Assembly (NCBI GenBank): GCA_937875035.1
Contig: CALNCF010000322.1
Span: 1 to 9,977 of the forward strand
Length of the DNA: 9,977 bases
Source: an uncultured Sphingobacteriaceae bacterium
GTDB lineage: Bacteria > Bacteroidota > Bacteroidia > Sphingobacteriales > Sphingobacteriaceae
Reading direction: 5' to 3'
The notes beneath the pieces are model-generated. The model saw nothing but the letters and a program-made list of their open reading frames with translations. It did no database searches and was not told the origin of the DNA. Positions 6,045-9,977 of this stretch are shown piece by piece. The position numbers and the translations under genes are program-made. Position 1 is the first letter of the stretch. Every line of letters starts with the position of its first letter.

Positions 6045-6719
6045 ATGACCGGTAAGCTATACCTTATTCCCACTCCCATCGGAAACCTGGAGGACATTAC
6101 CCTGAGAGCCTTACGGATCTTGAAAGAGGTGGATGTGCTGCTGGCGGAAGACACCCGTAACGGCGGGCAGCTTCTCCGTCATTTCGGGATCGAAAAGAAA
6201 CTGTTCGCCCATCATCAGCATAATGAGCATCACGCCTTGAAAGAAGTGGTCCGTTTCCTGAAAGAAGGCCAGAGCGTGGGGCTGATCAGCGATGCCGGTA
6301 CCCCTGGTATTTCCGACCCGGGCTTCCTGCTGGTACGCGAATGTATCCGGGAAGAGATCGCTGTTGAAACATTGCCGGGCGCCACGGCCTTTGTGCCTGC
6401 GCTGGTCAATTCAGGCCTGCCCTGCGACCGTTTTCTATTCGAGGGTTTTCTCCCGGTAAAGAAAGGACGGCAGACCAAGCTCAAGGCGCTGGCATTGCTC
6501 GATGTCACCATCATTCTCTATGAATCACCGCACCGGCTGCTCAAGACCCTCGATGAGCTGATGGCTCATTTCGGAGCAGAGCGACAAGCCAGCGTATCCA
6601 GGGAACTGACAAAGATGTTCGAAGAAACCGTACGCGGCACCCTCGCAGAGATCAAGACCCATTTCGAAACCCATGTAATAAAAGGGGAGTTCGTTATGTG
6701 CATTGCCGGTACCGAATAA
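6045..6719 (+). CDS. rsmI: 16S rRNA (cytidine 1402-2'-O)-methyltransferase
   Basis: SAM-dependent tetrapyrrole-methylase-fold enzyme that 2'-O-methylates C1402 of 16S rRNA in the ribosomal P site. The 224-residue protein begins with the diagnostic KLYLIPTPIGNLEDITLRA, followed by the LLAEDTRNGGQLLRHF block. It continues with LISDAGTPGISDPG (80-93), ETLPGATAFVPALVNSGLP and FLFEGFLP (130-137), and ends in a SRELTKMFEETVRGT region. It lacks the extra C-terminal segment of the E. coli enzyme (about 286 residues), the usual state in Bacteroidota. It is divergent from serS across 117 bases. No good TAnnTTTG box is visible on the + strand there, so its promoter is unassigned. lnt begins 34 bases after the stop with no terminator between, suggesting co-transcription. 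Confidence 0.95.
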   Translation: MTGKLYLIPTPIGNLEDITLRALRILKEVDVLLAEDTRNGGQLLRHFGIEKKLFAHHQHNEHHALKEVVRFLKEGQSVGLISDAGTPGISDPGFLLVRECIREEIAVETLPGATAFVPALVNSGLPCDRFLFEGFLPVKKGRQTKLKALALLDVTIILYESPHRLLKTLDELMAHFGAERQASVSRELTKMFEETVRGTLAEIKTHFETHVIKGEFVMCIAGTE

Positions 6720-6753
6720 ACTCATATATCACCACGCGATCATTCATTTTATC

Positions 6754-8355
6754 ATGAAGAAAAACACCCGATTTTTTTATGCAGCAGGAAGCGCGTTATT
6801 GCTTTGGCTGGCCTGGCCTCCCTTTGTTTTCGCCCCACTGCTGTTCATTGCTTTTGTTCCGCTTCTGATGATCGAAGACGAGCTCTTCATGGCCAATGAT
6901 CCCAAGTCATCCCGCAAATTATTCGGCTATACCTTCCTCACCTTTGCGATCTGGAATATCGCTGACACCTGGTGGATCTGGAACGCCGCCGCGATCGGTA
7001 TGATCATGGCTTTCCTGCTGAACGCCTTCCTCATGAGCCTGCCCTTTTTCATCTATCATAAATCGCGCAGGTACCTGCACCAGTCGTATGCGTTAATGCT
7101 GCTGGTCGCCTCCTGGCTGGCTTACGAATATTTTCACCTGCACTGGGACCTGTCATGGCCCTGGATGAACCTGGGCAATGGCTTCGCCAAGATGCCTTCA
7201 ATTGTTCAGTGGTATGAGTATACCGGGGTTTTCGGCGGAAGCCTTTGGGTGCTCGCGGTAAATGTGCTGCTCTATCGTCTCATCCGCCGCTTCGCGCAGG
7301 CACCTGCAGGGATCAGTGCCCGGCAACGCCTATACGCGGCCCTGCCCTTATTCACCACCCTGGTCATCCCGGTGATCATTTCACTGGGGATCTATTCTGA
7401 TTACGAGGAGCCTTTCAACCCCAGCATCAACGTGATCGTACAACCGAACATCGATCCATATAATGAAAAGTTCGACGAGCTGCCGGCAGAGATCCAGATC
7501 AGGAGAATGATCCACCTGTCGGATTCCCTGGGACAGAAAAACACGGAATTCTTTCTCTGGCCGGAAACCGCTCTGCAGGGGGGCATCTTCGAGAACGACC
7601 TCAGCAGGGATTACCATGTGTCGCTGGTCAGGAATTTCATCACCAGGTATAAGAACGGGAATGTGCTCACCGGCGCCAGCACTTACAGGCAATACGATAA
7701 GAAGGAAACGCCTACAGCCAGGGTATACAGCAACGGGCAGTGCTGCTACGACGCCTACAATACCGCCCTCTTCATCGAGTCCTTCTCCCCGGAAGTACAG
7801 GTATATCATAAATCGAAGCTGGTTCCCGGCGTGGAGCAGATGCCCTATCCCGGTCTCTTCCGTTTCCTGGAACCCTTAGCGGTAAACCTCGGGGGCACCT
7901 CCGGAAGCCTGGGTAAACAGGCAGAGCCTACCGTGTTCCATACCCGCAGCGGCATTGCTGTTGCACCGGTCATTTGCTACGAATCCATTTACGGGGAATA
8001 TCTTACAGAGTATGTGCGTAAGGGCGCGCAGTTCATTGCCATCGTAACGAACGACGGCTGGTGGGGTAACACACCCGGCTATATGCAGCATGCAGATTAC
8101 GCCCGCCTGCGTGCCATCGAAACACGCCGGAGCATTGCACGCTCTGCCAATACGGGCATCTCCTGCTTCATCAACCAGCGTGGCGATATTACAGCGCAAA
8201 CCAGTTGGTGGACCGCGACCGCGATCAAGGGAGAGATCAACCTGAACGACCGCCTGACCTTTTACAGCATTTATGGAGATTATATCGGGAAGGCCGCATC
8301 GGGGCTTACCCTGCTGGCCATACTCTTCCTGCTCGTCAGGAGCCGCCGGAAATAA
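6754..8355 (+). CDS. lnt: Apolipoprotein N-acyltransferase
   Basis: Inner-membrane enzyme that N-acylates the terminal cysteine of mature lipoproteins, the step after LspA. From ATG 6754 the protein has 533 residues. The N-terminal ~220 hold several membrane segments (WLAWPPFVFAPLLFIAFVPLL, the IGMIMAFLLNAFLMSLPFF stretch, and others near 113-125, 163-175 and 200-213). A periplasmic nitrilase domain follows with the Glu-Lys-Cys triad: E271 in FLWPETA, K355 in YHKSKLVPGVEQMPYP and C408 in PVICYESIYGE. A VTNDGWWG block (432-439) and a C-terminal helix (about 515-529) complete the expected architecture. An in-frame TTG at 6703 would add 17 residues and overlap rsmI; ATG is preferred because MKKNTRFFYAAGSALLL makes a normal start to the first membrane helix. 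The presence of Lnt implies that this organism makes triacylated lipoproteins. Confidence 0.95.
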   Translation: MKKNTRFFYAAGSALLLWLAWPPFVFAPLLFIAFVPLLMIEDELFMANDPKSSRKLFGYTFLTFAIWNIADTWWIWNAAAIGMIMAFLLNAFLMSLPFFIYHKSRRYLHQSYALMLLVASWLAYEYFHLHWDLSWPWMNLGNGFAKMPSIVQWYEYTGVFGGSLWVLAVNVLLYRLIRRFAQAPAGISARQRLYAALPLFTTLVIPVIISLGIYSDYEEPFNPSINVIVQPNIDPYNEKFDELPAEIQIRRMIHLSDSLGQKNTEFFLWPETALQGGIFENDLSRDYHVSLVRNFITRYKNGNVLTGASTYRQYDKKETPTARVYSNGQCCYDAYNTALFIESFSPEVQVYHKSKLVPGVEQMPYPGLFRFLEPLAVNLGGTSGSLGKQAEPTVFHTRSGIAVAPVICYESIYGEYLTEYVRKGAQFIAIVTNDGWWGNTPGYMQHADYARLRAIETRRSIARSANTGISCFINQRGDITAQTSWWTATAIKGEINLNDRLTFYSIYGDYIGKAASGLTLLAILFLLVRSRRK

Positions 8356-8365
8356 TCTGCCAATA

Positions 8366-8398
8366 AAAAAGAGCCCTGTGATATGCGGGGCTCTTTTT
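8366..8398. terminator. Bidirectional terminator between lnt and nadE
   Basis: AAAAAGAGCCC (8366-8376) pairs perfectly with GGGCTCTTTTT (8388-8398), an 11-bp stem around an 11-base loop. The A tract on the left arm and T tract on the right make it work as a T-tailed hairpin on either strand, fitting the convergent genes. Confidence 0.9.
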
Positions 8399-8420
8399 AT
8401 ATAAGTGCGATGTATGTATT

Positions 8421-9977
8421 TCAATAACTGGCAACGATCGGCATTCGCCTGCCCATACCAAAGGCTTTAGGCGATACCCTTAAGATCGGCGGGGTCTGGT
8501 AACGTTTATATTCGTTACGGTTCACCAAGGTGGTGATGCGCTTTACGAGGACTTCCTCATGTCCCACACGGATCAGCTCCGCTGCGCTCATATGTTCTTC
8601 GATATAATCGTACAGCACCTTATCCAGCGTATCATAATCAGGCAGGGAATCCGAGTCCTTCTGGTCAGGACGAAGCTCCGCGCTTGGCGGTTTCGTGATC
8701 GTATTCAAAGGGATGATCTCCCCGTTCCGGTTAATGTACCGGGCCAGCTCAAACACCTGGGTCTTGTACACATCACCGATCACCGAGATTCCTCCGCACA
8801 TATCACCGTACAGGGTGCCATAGCCAACTGCAGCCTCGCTTTTATTCGAAGTGTTCAAAAGGATATGACCGAACTTGTTCGAAAGCGCCATCAGCAGCAC
8901 CCCACGCGCACGCGCCTGCAGGTTCTCCTCGGTCAGGTCTTCAGCCAAACCTTCGAATTGCGGCTTCAGCGTAAGCAGATACTGGTCGACAATATTTTTA
9001 ATGGGAACGATCTCGTAGGGTACCGACAGCTTTTCGGCAAGAGCTACCGCATCGTTTATGGAATGATCGGATGAATACTTAGAGGGCATCAGCACCGCCA
9101 GCACATTTTCACTCCCCAGGGCTTCAGCAGCCAGGGCGCAAACAACTGCGGAGTCGATCCCTCCCGACAAGCCCAGGATCGCTTTACGGAAACCTGACTT
9201 CCGGAAATAATCCCGTACTCCCAGGATCAGGGCATCATGGATCTTTTCTATGTCGGAACGCTTCCTGACAGGAACCGGCGACACCTGTTCCGTATCAACA
9301 ACCTGCATATCCTCTTCGAAATAATGAAGCTCTTTGATGATCTCTCCCGATGCGTTCATGGCCAGGGAGCCTCCGTCGAAGATCAGCTCTGTTTGCGCGC
9401 CGGCATAGTTCACATACACTAAGGGCAGCTGGTATTTACGGCAGTTATTCGCCAGCATAGCCTTCCGGGCATCTTCATGCTTATAATCGAAGGGAGAGGC
9501 CGCGATATTGATCATCAGCCCGGGCTTCTGCCGGATGAGCTCATCCATCGGCGACATCACATATAAAGGATTCTCGTCGATATTCCACAGATCCTCGCAA
9601 ATGGTCAGCGCTATTTTTTCGCCTTTATATTCAAAGCATTCGAACGTGCGGTTCGGCTCGAAATGACGGTACTCGTCGAAGATATCGTATGTAGGCAAGA
9701 GTGTCTTATGTACCTTATGACGGATCGCTCCGTCGTACAAAACATATGCGGAATTGAAAAGGTCCTTACCCTCGGCTTCAGGGTTTACAGAAGGTGTGCC
9801 GATAATACAGGCTATATCCGTACAATGCGCTGCGATAGCATTTACAGCCTCCTCACACTTAAATACGAAGTCTGCGTAATCCAGGAAATCACGGGCCGGG
9901 TATCCGCAGATACTCAGCTCAGGGAACATCACCATGTCGGCTTTTGCCTCCGGCCCTTTTTCGAACTGCACACGGCC
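8421..9977 (-). CDS. nadE: Glutamine-dependent NAD+ synthetase (N-terminus off the window)
   Basis: Cytoplasmic enzyme that amidates nicotinic acid adenine dinucleotide to NAD+ with ATP, using ammonia released from glutamine. Transcription runs leftward and the frame is open to the right edge; about 30 N-terminal residues are missing, and the GTG at 9971 is only an internal valine. The N-terminal nitrilase-type glutaminase domain shows its triad in order: Glu in MFPELSICGYP, Lys in HKTLLPTYDIFDEY and Cys in LTICEDLWN (codon 9597-9599). The C-terminal synthetase domain has the ATP-pyrophosphatase P-loop LGLSGGIDSAVVCALAAEAL, then NTSNKSEAAVGYGTLYGDM and a C-terminus of the form LRVSPKAFGMGRRMPIVASY. 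Having the glutaminase domain, it should not rely on free ammonia. It is convergent with lnt across a shared terminator; its promoter is outside the window. Confidence 0.96.
   Translation of the reverse strand, partial: GRVQFEKGPEAKADMVMFPELSICGYPARDFLDYADFVFKCEEAVNAIAAHCTDIACIIGTPSVNPEAEGKDLFNSAYVLYDGAIRHKVHKTLLPTYDIFDEYRHFEPNRTFECFEYKGEKIALTICEDLWNIDENPLYVMSPMDELIRQKPGLMINIAASPFDYKHEDARKAMLANNCRKYQLPLVYVNYAGAQTELIFDGGSLAMNASGEIIKELHYFEEDMQVVDTEQVSPVPVRKRSDIEKIHDALILGVRDYFRKSGFRKAILGLSGGIDSAVVCALAAEALGSENVLAVLMPSKYSSDHSINDAVALAEKLSVPYEIVPIKNIVDQYLLTLKPQFEGLAEDLTEENLQARARGVLLMALSNKFGHILLNTSNKSEAAVGYGTLYGDMCGGISVIGDVYKTQVFELARYINRNGEIIPLNTITKPPSAELRPDQKDSDSLPDYDTLDKVLYDYIEEHMSAAELIRVGHEEVLVKRITTLVNRNEYKRYQTPPILRVSPKAFGMGRRMPIVASY

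Noticed and set aside
6703..6753. TTG start for lnt overlapping rsmI
   Set aside because: The 17 extra residues do not look like an Lnt N-terminus, while ATG 6754 gives a normal MKK start before the first membrane helix.
7876..8424. Minus-strand frame over the 3' end of lnt
   Set aside because: It runs through the bidirectional terminator and opposes the catalytic part of lnt; no recognisable domain.
8421..9971. GTG at 9971 as the nadE start
   Set aside because: The frame stays open to the edge, and about 30 residues of the glutaminase domain would be missing; the true start is beyond the window.

Overview
The window reads as ordinary chromosomal core DNA from a member of the Bacteroidota. 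Three things point there: -7 boxes of the form TAnnTTTG sit just upstream of genes, Shine-Dalgarno sequences are absent, and the order ileS - TraR/DksA-type gene - lspA is characteristic of the phylum. The fairly high GC and the long Lys/Ala/Pro-rich tail on the DksA-type protein would suit a Chitinophagia/Sphingobacteriia-like lineage, but the genus cannot be read from the sequence. No mobile element, CRISPR array, rRNA or tRNA was seen, and no stretch over 300 bases lacks a gene.

Layout. 2-1951 (+): the C-terminal 649 codons of ileS, with the 5' end outside the window. 1911-3080 (+): a histone-H1-like/DksA-like fusion that overlaps ileS out of frame by 41 nt, followed by a strong intrinsic terminator. 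3157-3789 (+): lspA, with a TTG start and a promoter that appears to lie inside the preceding terminator hairpin. Its own terminator has the lspA stop codon in the loop. 3876-4580 (+): an exported SIMPL-domain (DUF541) protein. 4600-4639: a terminator shared by convergent genes. 4656-5927 (-): serS. 6045-6719 (+): rsmI, divergent from serS. 6754-8355 (+): lnt, probably co-transcribed with rsmI. 8366-8398: a second terminator shared by convergent genes. 8421-9977 (-): nadE, with its N-terminus cut off by the right edge.

How the genes work together. The theme is translation and envelope housekeeping. IleRS and SerRS charge tRNAs and RsmI methylates 16S rRNA. LspA and Lnt are the second and third enzymes of lipoprotein maturation (lgt, the first, is not here). 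NadE makes NAD+. The least conventional gene is the H1-like/DksA-like fusion. Its first 211 residues contain no acidic residue, it has no aromatic residue or leucine before residue 271, and its C-terminal DksA-type zinc finger keeps only one of four cysteines. No clearly new multi-gene system is visible. The best leads are this fusion protein and the promoter/terminator overlaps around lspA.
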